Shown: piece after piece, positions 35,469-43,216 of the stretch
Position numbering within the stretch: the first letter of the stretch is position 1
Layout of the letters: the number at the start of each line of letters is the position of its first letter
Assembly: GCF_009759665.1 (NCBI RefSeq)
Contig: NZ_WQNE01000002.1
Span: 62,001-126,000 of the forward strand
Direction of reading: 5' to 3'
Length of the DNA stretch: 64,000 nucleotides
From: Bradyrhizobium cajani
Lineage (GTDB): Bacteria; Pseudomonadota; Alphaproteobacteria; Rhizobiales; Xanthobacteraceae
Program-made: the position numbers and the translations under genes
Notes under the pieces: model-generated
What the model saw: only the letters and a program-made list of their open reading frames with translations
Told to the model about the DNA's origin: nothing
Databases searched by the model: none

Positions 35469-37031
35469 CTAAGGACTGAGTGCGACGCGGAATCCATGCG
35501 TGGGGTAGCGGACATTGGTGTCGTAACCATCGCGGTTGGACGGACGCACATATCTCGAATCGTTCTTCCAGGAGCCGGAGCGCAGGACGTGCGAGGGGCA
35601 GTCGCCAGCGATCCATGCCGAGCCGTCAGCCGGCGCGCCCTGATACGTCCTGTGCCAGCAGTCCGCGACCCACTGATCGACGCCGCCTCCCATATCGTAG
35701 AGCCCGAACGGATTTGGCTTGAAGCTGCCGACCTTCGCGGGCTGCTCGGCCGCAAGATCACCGCAGTCCTTGCACCCGGCCATGCCCGGCTGGAGCTTGT
35801 CGCCCCACCAATATTTGGTTTGCGATCCGCCGCGCGCCGCATATTCCCATTCGGCTTCGCTCGGAAGCCGGTAGGACTTCTTCGTCGCCTGCGCCAGCCA
35901 GGCGGCATATTGCTGCGCGTCGGTCCAGCTCACATTGCTGACGGGGGCATCGTCCTTGCCGCTGGCGGTGAAGCTGCACGCCTTTGCAGCCGCGCATTCG
36001 TTCCATTCCTGCACCGTCACCGGATATTTGCCGATCGAGAACGGCTTGATCGAGACCTGGTGGACGGGACGTTCGGTCGGATCATCATTGCTTCCCATCG
36101 CGAAACTGCCGCCGCGAATGGCGATCATCTCGGGTTCGCGGACCGCAATCACCGACGGACTGGGTGCCGGAGACGGCGACGGTGAAGACGCCTGCGTGGG
36201 AGACGGTTGCGGCGTCTGCGTCGCCGCTTCGCGCGGCGAAGGCTGCGGGCTCGGCGACGCGGCCGGAGAAACGATCGGAGAAGGGGCCGGAGAAACTGTC
36301 GGAGAAGCAGACGGCGCGGCGGCCTGCTCGCCCACCTTGCCGGGCGGCTGCGACAGCAGATACCAGAGCACGCCGGCGGCCATCACCAGCAGCGTGATGC
36401 CCAGGAAGAAGATCAAGGCATTCTCGCGCCGGCTGCGCGTCCGGCCGACCGCATCGGCGTCCGGCAGCACGCGATAGACTCGCACCGGATCGGTGATGTT
36501 CTTGACCTTGCGGTCTCCGAGCGATTCATAGCCGCACACCACCTTGTGCTTGATCTGCTCGTAGATCGCGCCGGAGATGTAGACCTGACCGGGCTCGGCT
36601 ATGCCCTCGATGCGCGTGGCTATGTTGACGCCGTCGCCGTAGATATCGTCCGGCTCGACGATGACGTCACCGAGATTGACGCCGATCCGGTATTCGATCC
36701 GGGAATGCTTCGGAAGCGAGGCGTTGCGGCCGATGAGGTTCTGCTGGATGACGATGCTGCATCGAACGGCCTCGACGGGACTGTCGAAAATCGCGATGAA
36801 GCCATCGCCCGTCGTCTTCACCAGACTTCCATGGTGCTCGATGATGCTGGGGGTGATGAGATCCCGTTCAATCCGCTTGACGCGGGTATGCGTGCCCTCC
36901 TCATCAGCCTGCATCAAGCGGCTGTAGGACGCGATGTCGCCAACAATGATCGCCGCGAGACGACGCGGCATCGGGCCATGTGGAGGCGGCCCATCCTGAT
37001 TTCCGGATCTGAAGTTGCGAATTTCGCCCAT
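35469..37031 (-). CDS. Class III nucleotide cyclase fused to FGE/sulfatase-modifying-like domain
   Basis: A 520-residue fusion protein. Residues about 20-190 are a class III adenylate/guanylate cyclase: RRLAAIIVGDIASYSRLM (metal Asp), KTTGDGFIAIFD (Lys and second Asp) and YGDGVNIATRIE. One membrane helix follows (ENALIFFLGITLLVMAAGVLWYLL, about 207-230), then a Pro/Ser linker of PSPSP type. The C terminus (about 295-520) is a formylglycine-generating-enzyme-like fold: MIAIRGGSFAMGSNDD, PVTVQEWNECAA, PVSNVSWTDAQQYAAWL, YRLPSEAEWEYAARGG and VLRSGSWKND, GFRVA. The latter domain would be periplasmic if the cyclase is cytoplasmic, so signalling across the membrane is plausible. Start ATG 37031 fits a GGAG site. 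Confidence 0.88.
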   Translation of the reverse strand: MGEIRNFRSGNQDGPPPHGPMPRRLAAIIVGDIASYSRLMQADEEGTHTRVKRIERDLITPSIIEHHGSLVKTTGDGFIAIFDSPVEAVRCSIVIQQNLIGRNASLPKHSRIEYRIGVNLGDVIVEPDDIYGDGVNIATRIEGIAEPGQVYISGAIYEQIKHKVVCGYESLGDRKVKNITDPVRVYRVLPDADAVGRTRSRRENALIFFLGITLLVMAAGVLWYLLSQPPGKVGEQAAAPSASPTVSPAPSPIVSPAASPSPQPSPREAATQTPQPSPTQASSPSPSPAPSPSVIAVREPEMIAIRGGSFAMGSNDDPTERPVHQVSIKPFSIGKYPVTVQEWNECAAAKACSFTASGKDDAPVSNVSWTDAQQYAAWLAQATKKSYRLPSEAEWEYAARGGSQTKYWWGDKLQPGMAGCKDCGDLAAEQPAKVGSFKPNPFGLYDMGGGVDQWVADCWHRTYQGAPADGSAWIAGDCPSHVLRSGSWKNDSRYVRPSNRDGYDTNVRYPTHGFRVALSP

Positions 37032-37336
37032 TGCGGGGGGACTCCACAAACTTGCAAGGCAGCCCCAGCTTACGACCGCCGAAGGCGGTCGTCTGTGAAG
37101 GCTATCACATTGATGATCCGAGACAATGTCGCGAAAATCGCCGGCATCGAGTTCCGAAGGATCAAGGCGCTGCACCGATTGAACCTTCTCGACCCCCTCT
37201 GTGACTAAGGCCCGGCGTGAAACCGCAGGTCCGAGTCCACCCGCGATGATCCGCACGAGCGACTTACGAAAGTCGAACGCGGTGCGCCTCGTCCGCGCCT
37301 AACAGACAGCAGTTCTGCCCTGCTGCACATCGCCCT
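37032..37336. other. 305-bp intergenic region with a hairpin
   Basis: No gene seen. ACGACCGCC-GAA-GGCGGTCGT (37072-37092) is a perfect 9-bp hairpin with a 3-nt loop close to the cyclase start; CGACTT-ACGA-AAGTCG (near 37259) is a second small one. Presumed to hold the cyclase promoter and the 3' end of the STM3941-like gene. Confidence 0.55.
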
Positions 37337-37909
37337 CTAACTGACAGGCTCAGGCTCCGGCATGGAACGGCCCTGATCGGCCGATCGTCCGGCACCCCAA
37401 TATTGCTTGCAGGTCTCAAGCAATGTTTCGGTGTCCATGGTGAGGCCGCCGGCGTTGACGATCACACCGTCGGCGCCAAGCGCCTTGTTCATCAGCGACA
37501 AGGCGCGCATCAGAAGTCCTCCCGAGAATCGCTCGGCGACAAGGGGATCGACCTTGAGAACCACGAACTTCTGCGCGCGCTGCTCCCATAGCAATATCTT
37601 CCGCACTGAGCTCCAGGCGATGGTCTCGTCGGCGAGCCTCGTGTCGCGAATGCCGACGCGGCTGATGAAGACCACCGGCTGCCCGGCGGACACCAGCCTC
37701 CAGAGCATCCTGCAGGTGGCAAGACCGAAAAACACCGCGCCGATATAGCAGAGGGCGACCTCGAACGTGGTGACGCCCCTGCCTTCCTGCCAGCTGAATG
37801 CGAGCGCAGCGCAAAGCAGCGTCAGCAGCAGGCCGGCGCCGAAAAACATCAGCAGCCGTCCCTTGGAGTAGCTGATCGTCATGTTGGGCAGGTTCTGACT
37901 TACGGACAT
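37337..37909 (-). CDS. STM3941-like membrane protein
   Basis: A 190-residue protein with two membrane helices near the N terminus (LLMFFGAGLLLTLLCAALAF and VALCYIGAVFFGLATC) followed by a cytoplasmic domain with VFISRVGIRDTRLADETIAWSSVRKILLWE and a C-terminal NAGGLTMDTETLLETCKQYW. This plan matches the STM3941 family of unknown role. I chose ATG 37909; upstream in-frame sequence lacks similarity. A degraded relative lies at 45334-46060. Confidence 0.78.
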   Translation of the reverse strand: MSVSQNLPNMTISYSKGRLLMFFGAGLLLTLLCAALAFSWQEGRGVTTFEVALCYIGAVFFGLATCRMLWRLVSAGQPVVFISRVGIRDTRLADETIAWSSVRKILLWEQRAQKFVVLKVDPLVAERFSGGLLMRALSLMNKALGADGVIVNAGGLTMDTETLLETCKQYWGAGRSADQGRSMPEPEPVS

Positions 37910-38140
37910 GTTTGACCGCCACCAGCTTTGCAACAACCTGGGTTTACTCAACGGCGCTCCTCGCGAAGTGTTAAGGTTGGAACCTTGCGCGAGGCTCCCC
38001 GCAGGCGTGGGGCACAAGACGGCTTGAACGCGACGCGCTGGGGGCGCGACTAACGGCCGAGCGGCCCGCTCCATGTCCTCGGCTGGGCCTGCCATGGCTC
38101 ACGCGTTCGGTGCGAAGCTGCGCCATCGAACAAGCTCAAG

Positions 38141-38482
38141 GTGGTCTACCATCTCAGCGACGCCAAGAAGGTCAACTTCGTGCTCGGCAGCATCCAGAAC
38201 CACATCGACGGCGTCGGCGGTCCGGAGCATGTGACGATCGCGCTGGTGATCCACGGACCGGCGCTGAAGGCGTTTCACCGGGCGCACGCCAATCCCGACA
38301 TCAGCAAACGCGTCGGGGATTTCTCCAAGGACGGCGTCGAGCTCGCTGCCTGCGGCAACACGATGAAGGCGCAGAACGTCACGCTCACAGATCTCCTGCC
38401 GGGTTTCGCCAACGCGGAGAGAGGCGGCGTGGTCCGTTTGGCGAAGCTCCAGGCGCAAGGCTATCTCTATCTGCGGCCGTAG
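38141..38482 (+). CDS. DsrE-family protein, possibly N-terminally truncated
   Basis: About 113 residues: VVYHLSDAKKVNFVLGSIQNHIDG, VTIALVIHGPALKAFH and ACGNTMKAQNVTLTDLLPGF, typical of DsrE/DsrF-like small sulfur-relay-fold proteins with the conserved Cys in LAACGNT. The only possible start is GTG 38141, directly at the first conserved strand and without a ribosome site. Many relatives in this genus have an additional signal peptide (I recall KLKVVYHLSDA after a leader), and here the frame upstream reads NKLKVVYHL but has no start codon. It may therefore be a remnant. Confidence 0.55.
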   Translation: MVYHLSDAKKVNFVLGSIQNHIDGVGGPEHVTIALVIHGPALKAFHRAHANPDISKRVGDFSKDGVELAACGNTMKAQNVTLTDLLPGFANAERGGVVRLAKLQAQGYLYLRP

Positions 38483-38513
38483 CGTTGCCGCGAACCGTCG
38501 CCGCCACATCCTC

Positions 38514-38601
38514 CGTCATTGCGAGGAGCCCTTGCGACGAAGCAATCCTGTGCTGTCTCCGAGGAGAGATTCTGGATTGCTTCGCTACGCTCGCAATGAC
38601 G
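38514..38601. repeat. REP-like palindrome, family A copy 3
   Basis: Ends CGTCATTGCGAG and CTCGCAATGACG, inner arm GATTCTGGATTGC, as in the copies at 16334 and 23981; here the inner spacer orientation is reversed (AAGCAATCCTG first). It lies between the DsrE-like and arsR genes. Confidence 0.88.
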
Positions 38602-38655
38602 GCGGAGCGCATTGCGCGAGCGAGAGCCATATCCTCCAATCGCGCTTGACTTACC

Positions 38656-38699
38656 CATAACCCTACAGTTATGAATTAACCCATAACTTCCCAGTTATG
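38656..38699. promoter_or_regulatory. Two tandem CATAAC-N6-GTTATG palindromes, probable ArsR operators
   Basis: CATAAC-cctaca-GTTATG (38656-38673) and CATAAC-ttccca-GTTATG (38682-38699), 26 nt apart. Both lie just upstream of the ArsR gene; the second one contains the ATG at 38697. Tandem inverted repeats over the start point to autoregulation by the adjacent repressor. Confidence 0.75.
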
Positions 38700-39029
38700 G
38701 ATCTCATGTCCGCCGCTACAGATCTCCTGTTCAGGACCCTCGCCGATCCCACCCGCCGGGCGATCTTCGAGCGGCTGTGCCGCGAGGGGGAGCAGACCGT
38801 CGGGGCACTGACGGCGCGCTCCGGCGTTTCCCAGCCGGCGGTCTCGAAACATCTCGGCGCCTTGAAGCAGGCCGGCCTCGTGCGCGACCGCCATGAGGGA
38901 CGCCAGACCCATTACAGCGCACAGCCCGGTGCGCTCAATCCGCTGATCGACTGGACCAGCCAGATGGCCGGGTTCTGGCAAAACCGGCTCGATGCACTCG
39001 ATGATCTCCTGAAGAGGATGGACCAATGA
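38697..39029 (+). CDS. ArsR-family transcriptional repressor
   Basis: A 110-residue winged-helix protein with LFRTLADPTRRAIFERL, GALTARSGVSQPAVSKHLGALKQAGLV (recognition helix) and REGRQ-like wing DRHEGRQTHY. It lacks the paired cysteines of metal sensors, so it belongs to the ArsR group that partners SRPBCC proteins. ATG 38697 gives MDLMSAATDLL; the internal ATG 38706 is also likely, because the first ATG lies within the second operator. It overlaps the SRPBCC gene by 4 nt. Confidence 0.9.
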   Translation: MDLMSAATDLLFRTLADPTRRAIFERLCREGEQTVGALTARSGVSQPAVSKHLGALKQAGLVRDRHEGRQTHYSAQPGALNPLIDWTSQMAGFWQNRLDALDDLLKRMDQ

Positions 39030-39457
39030 CCGAAGCTTCCGCCGAGACCCGCTCCGTCGTCATCGAACGCGAATTTGCCTTTCCCGCGGAACGGATCTGG
39101 CGCGCGCTGACGCAGCCGCATCTGATCGAGGAATGGCTGATGAAGAACGACTTCAAGCCGACCGTCGGCCACAAGTTCAACCTTCGCGGCGAATGGGGCG
39201 GCGTGCTGGACTGCGAGGTGCTCACCATCGAGCCGCAGAAGACACTCGCCTACACCTGGAATTTCTCGCATGAGGACGCCGCGTTCGACTTGCGGAGCGT
39301 CGTGACATTCACGCTCACGCCGACGAACGCGGGCACGCATCTGCGCGTCGAGCAGGCGGGCTTCAGCCCGACGCAGAAGCAGGCCTATGGCGGCGCGCAT
39401 GCCGGCTGGAAGCAGTTCTTCGCCAAGCTGGACGAGTTGCTGGCGCGGGCCGATTGA
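39026..39457 (+). CDS. SRPBCC (AHSA1-like) protein
   Basis: A 143-residue START-like fold protein of the AHSA1 kind: IEREFAFPAERIWRALTQPHLIEEWL, DCEVLTIEPQKTLAYTW and GTHLRVEQAGF, ending GGAHAGWKQFFAKLDELL. It forms an operon with arsR (ATGA overlap). Members often accompany such repressors and may bind hydrophobic ligands; the ligand is unknown. Confidence 0.9.
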   Translation: MTEASAETRSVVIEREFAFPAERIWRALTQPHLIEEWLMKNDFKPTVGHKFNLRGEWGGVLDCEVLTIEPQKTLAYTWNFSHEDAAFDLRSVVTFTLTPTNAGTHLRVEQAGFSPTQKQAYGGAHAGWKQFFAKLDELLARAD

Positions 39458-39501
39458 GCGCGACCAGAGGCATCCTACCGATCATTTGAGAGGAGATTCC
39501 G

Positions 39502-39720
39502 TTGAACATCTGGATTCGACAAATCCATCGCTGGCTATCCATTGCCTTCACCCTCGCCGTCATCGCGAACATCGTCGCCATGACCATGCAGCTCCAGGCC
39601 GTCTGGATCGGCCTGCTCGCGCTCGTCCCCCTCATCCCGCTGCTGATCACCGGCCTGTACCTGTTTGCACTGCCCTATGTCGGCGGGCGCAGCGGCGCGC
39701 GGAGCGAGGCGAGATCATGA
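39502..39720 (+). CDS. Small two-helix membrane protein
   Basis: 72 residues, starting at TTG with a GAGGAG site 7-10 nt upstream. Two predicted membrane helices (WLSIAFTLAVIANIVAMTM and VWIGLLALVPLIPLLITGLYLFALPY) and a charged Arg tail. I recognise no family with certainty. It overlaps the DUF1801 gene by 4 nt, so the four genes from arsR on look like one operon. Confidence 0.75.
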   Translation: MNIWIRQIHRWLSIAFTLAVIANIVAMTMQLQAVWIGLLALVPLIPLLITGLYLFALPYVGGRSGARSEARS

Positions 39721-40164
39721 AGAAGGCGACGACCGCGACGAAGAGCGCGGCCAAGGACACCACGAACGCAGGTTCAGCCTCCAGGCTGATCGACGGCAGG
39801 ATCAAGGAGCTCGGCGACTGGCGCGGCGAGATGCTGGGGCGGATTCGCGCCCTGATCAAGGAGGCCGATCCCGCTGTGGTCGAGGAATGGAAATGGCGCG
39901 GCGTTCCCGTGTGGGAGCACGACGGCATCATCTGCACCGGCGAGACCTACAAGGCCGTGGTGAAGCTGACGTTTGCCAGGGGCGCGGCGCTCGATGATCC
40001 GGCGGGGCTGTTCAATTCCAGCCTCGACGGCAACGTGCGGCGTGCGATCGATATCCGCGCAGGCGAGAAGGTCAACGAGAAGGCGTTGAAGGGCGTTGAT
40101 CCGCGCGGCCGTGGAGCTGAATGCGTCGAAAGCCAGGAAGACGGCCAAGAAGCGGTCGGCGTAG
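39717..40164 (+). pseudogene. DUF1801 gene with a +1 frameshift near its 3' end
   Basis: The first 125 residues follow DUF1801 (RIKELGDWRGEMLGRIRALI, VVEEWKWRGVPVWEHDGIICTGETYKAVVKLTFARGAALDDPAG, FNSSLDG..RRAIDI). After EKALK the frame leaves the family, but dropping one G near 40092 restores ALIRAAVELNASKARKTAKK and a stop at 40162-40164, as in intact relatives. The unshifted frame runs to 40304 through a palindromic repeat. Either a recent mutation, a sequencing error or a programmed tail change; expected intact length is about 148 residues. Confidence 0.75.
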
Positions 40165-40211
40165 AGAACTTTAACTCGATGCAAAGTCTCGGTGGCCGCC
40201 AGAGCAAGCGC

Positions 40212-40336
40212 CTCGTCCTTCGAGACGACCGCTTCCAGCGGTCTCCTCAGGATGAGGCTAAGCAGCATCTTTCAGTGCGGCCGCGCACTCCGTCCTCATC
40301 CTGAGGGCCCGCCGACGGCGGGCGTCTCGAAGGATG
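40212..40336. repeat. Palindromic repeat, family B copy 2
   Basis: CCTCGTCCTTCGAGACGACC..GGTCTCCTCAGGATGAGG is followed by TCCTCATCCTGAGGG and GGCGTCTCGAAGGAT. It follows the DUF1801 gene. Confidence 0.85.
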
Positions 40337-40387
40337 GACTGCAGGCGAGCTATCCGCCACGTTGATGCTGTAGAGCTGACGGCGGCC

Positions 40388-41923
40388 TCAGGCCGCCGCC
40401 GGGATCGGACGCGGGCTCACGATATATTCGCGCAAGACCTTGTCGTTGGCATCCACCTCGATCAGCGCGACGTCATAGGTCCAGAGATCGGCGAGATGCT
40501 GCAGCACGCGCTTGGCGTCGGTCTCGTTGAGCTGAGAGCTCTTGATGACGTGGTGATGCAGGATCAGCCGGCGGTCGCCGGACAGATCGACGTCGACCAC
40601 CTCGATATTGGCGTCGATGAAGCCGACATCGTGCTGCCGCGCCAGCTCGCGCCGGACGCGGCGGAAGCCGCGCTCGTCGTGGATAGCATCGACCCGGATG
40701 CCGGCGCGCTCCTCGGGATCGTCGTGCAGATGGAACATGCGGAAGTGGCGCATCAATTTGGGACTCAAGAACTGGCCGATGAAACTCTCGTCGCGGTAAT
40801 TGGCCCAGACGTCGCGCAGCACGCCCATCACGTCGCCCTTGCCGGCGATGTCCGGGAACCACTCGCGATCCTCGTCCTCCGCTTTGGTGACGATGCGCTC
40901 GATGTCCTGCATCACGGCGAAGCCGAGCGCATAGGGATTGAAGCCTGAGAAGCGCGGATCGTCGAATTCGGGCTGGAACACCACGTTGGTGTGCGATCCC
41001 AGGAATTCGAGGAAGTTGCCGTCGGTGATGCGGCCCTGCTGGTGCAGCTTGGTCATGATGCGATAGTGGACGTAGGTCGCCGTCCCCTCGTTCATGACCT
41101 TGGTCTGGCTCTGCGGATAGAAATATTGCGCGATGTGGCGGACGATGCGGAGCAGCTCGCGCTGCCAGGGCGCCAGCCGCGGCGCGCTCTTCTCCAGGAA
41201 GTAGAGCAGGTTTTCCTGCGGCAGGCCGAGCAGCTTGCGGCGGCGCTCGATGCTGAGCGCGGACCGGCTCTTGGCGGCGCCTTTCGGCACCGTGCGCCAG
41301 AGATCGTTGAAGACTTCCTCCTCGTGCTGGCGGCGGCGCCCTGCCCGCTTCTCCTCGGCACGCAGGTCGAGCTTCTTCTTGCCGGGATAGCGGTCGATGC
41401 CGTGCGACATCAGCGCGTGCGCGGCGTCCAGGGTGCGCTCGACCTCGACGCGGCCGTAGCGCTCCTCGCAGGTCGCGACATAATTCTTGGCGAAGTCGAG
41501 ATAATCCAGGATGCCATCGGCATCGGTCCACTGCTTGAACAGATAATTGTTCTTGAAGAAGTGGTTGTGGCCGAAGGCGGCGTGCGCGATCACCAGGGTC
41601 TGCATCGTCGCCGTGTTCTCCTCCATCAGGTAGGAGATGCAGGGCGAGGAATTGATCACGATCTCATAGGCGAGCCCCATCAGGCCCTTGCGATAGGACG
41701 CCTCGTGGAACGCGAAATGCTTGCCGAACGACCAGTGCTTGTAGAACAGCGGCATGCCGACCGACGAGTAGGCATCCAGCATCTGCTCGGCAGTGATCAC
41801 CTCGATCTGGTTCGGATAGACGTCGAGCCCGAGATCCTTCAGCGCCACCTCCTCGCAGGCATCGGTGATGCGCTGCAAGGTGTGGAAGTCCCAGTCCGCG
41901 CCTTCGAACAAGCGTTCCGTCAT
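40388..41923 (-). CDS. SpoVR family protein
   Basis: A 511-residue protein of the SpoVR/YcgB family, found in Proteobacteria far outside spore formers. Visible features: YPNQIEVITAEQMLDAYSSVGMP, HWSFGKHF, YEIVINSSPCISYLMEENTATMQTLVIAHAAFGHNHFFKNNYLF, HNEGTATYVH-like segment MNEGTATYVHYRIM, and a C-terminal domain with DLSGDRRLILHHHV. Molecular function is unknown. Its ATG overlaps the yeaH stop by 4 nt, so it is the last gene of a prkA-yeaH-spoVR operon that is widely conserved. Confidence 0.94.
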   Translation of the reverse strand: MTERLFEGADWDFHTLQRITDACEEVALKDLGLDVYPNQIEVITAEQMLDAYSSVGMPLFYKHWSFGKHFAFHEASYRKGLMGLAYEIVINSSPCISYLMEENTATMQTLVIAHAAFGHNHFFKNNYLFKQWTDADGILDYLDFAKNYVATCEERYGRVEVERTLDAAHALMSHGIDRYPGKKKLDLRAEEKRAGRRRQHEEEVFNDLWRTVPKGAAKSRSALSIERRRKLLGLPQENLLYFLEKSAPRLAPWQRELLRIVRHIAQYFYPQSQTKVMNEGTATYVHYRIMTKLHQQGRITDGNFLEFLGSHTNVVFQPEFDDPRFSGFNPYALGFAVMQDIERIVTKAEDEDREWFPDIAGKGDVMGVLRDVWANYRDESFIGQFLSPKLMRHFRMFHLHDDPEERAGIRVDAIHDERGFRRVRRELARQHDVGFIDANIEVVDVDLSGDRRLILHHHVIKSSQLNETDAKRVLQHLADLWTYDVALIEVDANDKVLREYIVSPRPIPAAA

Positions 41924-43203
41924 GGAGCGGCCTTCTCCTGAGTGGTTTCGCGGCGCTGGAACAGGTCGTGGAACACCGGGAAGATCTCGCTGCGCTCCGA
42001 GACCTTGCGCATCGAAAGCGATGCGCCGCTGCTGCGCAGGCGCTCATAGAGGGTCCAGAGCGAGGAGTCGGAAAGATCGAAGGCGCTGCCGCCGGACTCG
42101 CCGACCTCGAGATAGGCAAAGAACTGGCAGACCGGCAGGATCTTGTCGGTCAGCAGCATGCCCGTGAGCTCGCCGTCGGAATAGGAATTGTCGCCGTCGG
42201 AGGCCTGTGCCGCGTAGATGTTCCAGTCCGCCGGATTGAAGCGCTCGCGCACGATCTCGTGCATCGCCTGGAGCGCGCTGGAGACCAGCGTGCCGCCCGA
42301 GGCCGGGCCGTAGAAGAAGGTCTGCTCGTCGACCTCCTCGGCGCGGTCGGTGTGGCGGATGAAGACGATCTCGACGTGCTTGTAGCGCCGCTTCAGGAAC
42401 ACGTAGAGCAGCATGTAGAAGCGCTTGGCCAGATCCTTCATGTGCTCGGACATCGAACCGGAAACGTCCATCAGGCAGAACATCACGGCCTGCGCCACCG
42501 GCCGCGGCACCGTCTCGAAGCGCCGGTAGCGGATGTCGAGCGGATCGATGTAGGGGATCCGCTTGGCCTTGGACCTCAGCTTCTCCAGCTTGGAGATGAG
42601 CTCGGCCCGCTTGGCCTCGTCGCTGCATTCGGCAATCTCGGCTTCCAGCTCTTCCATCTCGTCCTTGCGGGGACGCCGCAGCGCGATGCGGCGTGCCAGG
42701 GCAAGCTGAACCGTTCGACTGATCGAGATGTTCGCGGGCGAACCGGTCATCGTGTAGCCGGCCCGTTGAAAGCCTTCGCTCTCGGTGTCGGCCATCTTGC
42801 GCTTGGCAAGATCGGGCAGCTCGAGATCGTCGAGGAACAGGTCGACGAACTCGTCGCGGCTCAGGACGAAGCGGAAGGCGTCCTCGCTGTCGCCCTCGCC
42901 CGGACCTGAATCCTTGGCGCTGCCCTGGCCGGACCGCTGGAGGTAGTCGCCCTCGATGAACTTCTTGTTCCCGGGCAGCACCATGTCGCGCGTTCCGCCT
43001 TCACGGCGGAACCGCGGCTCATGCATGCCGTCGAGCGGGATCGTGACCTCGCCACCCTCCAGGACGTCCTTGATATCGCGTTCCTGCGAGGTCTTCTTGA
43101 CGGCGCCCTGCACCAGGGACTTGGCCCGACGCAAGAACCGCTGACGGTTCTCAAGACTCTTGCCGCCTGGATTCAGGCGCCTGTCAATAATGTGAATGGC
43201 CAC
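41920..43203 (-). CDS. YeaH/DUF444 family protein
   Basis: A 427-residue protein of the UPF0229 (YeaH/YhbH) family. It starts VAIHIIDRRLNPGGKSLENRQRFLRR (GTG start) and contains the vWA-like metal site CLMDVSGSMSEHMKDLAKRF, then YKHVEIVFIRHTDRAEEVDEQTFF and GGTLVSSALQ. It acts with the PrkA kinase in stress and stationary-phase physiology in relatives. The middle operon gene; its start is 13 nt after prkA. Confidence 0.93.
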   Translation of the reverse strand: MAIHIIDRRLNPGGKSLENRQRFLRRAKSLVQGAVKKTSQERDIKDVLEGGEVTIPLDGMHEPRFRREGGTRDMVLPGNKKFIEGDYLQRSGQGSAKDSGPGEGDSEDAFRFVLSRDEFVDLFLDDLELPDLAKRKMADTESEGFQRAGYTMTGSPANISISRTVQLALARRIALRRPRKDEMEELEAEIAECSDEAKRAELISKLEKLRSKAKRIPYIDPLDIRYRRFETVPRPVAQAVMFCLMDVSGSMSEHMKDLAKRFYMLLYVFLKRRYKHVEIVFIRHTDRAEEVDEQTFFYGPASGGTLVSSALQAMHEIVRERFNPADWNIYAAQASDGDNSYSDGELTGMLLTDKILPVCQFFAYLEVGESGGSAFDLSDSSLWTLYERLRSSGASLSMRKVSERSEIFPVFHDLFQRRETTQEKAAP

Positions 43204-43216
43204 TTTCTCATCCGCC

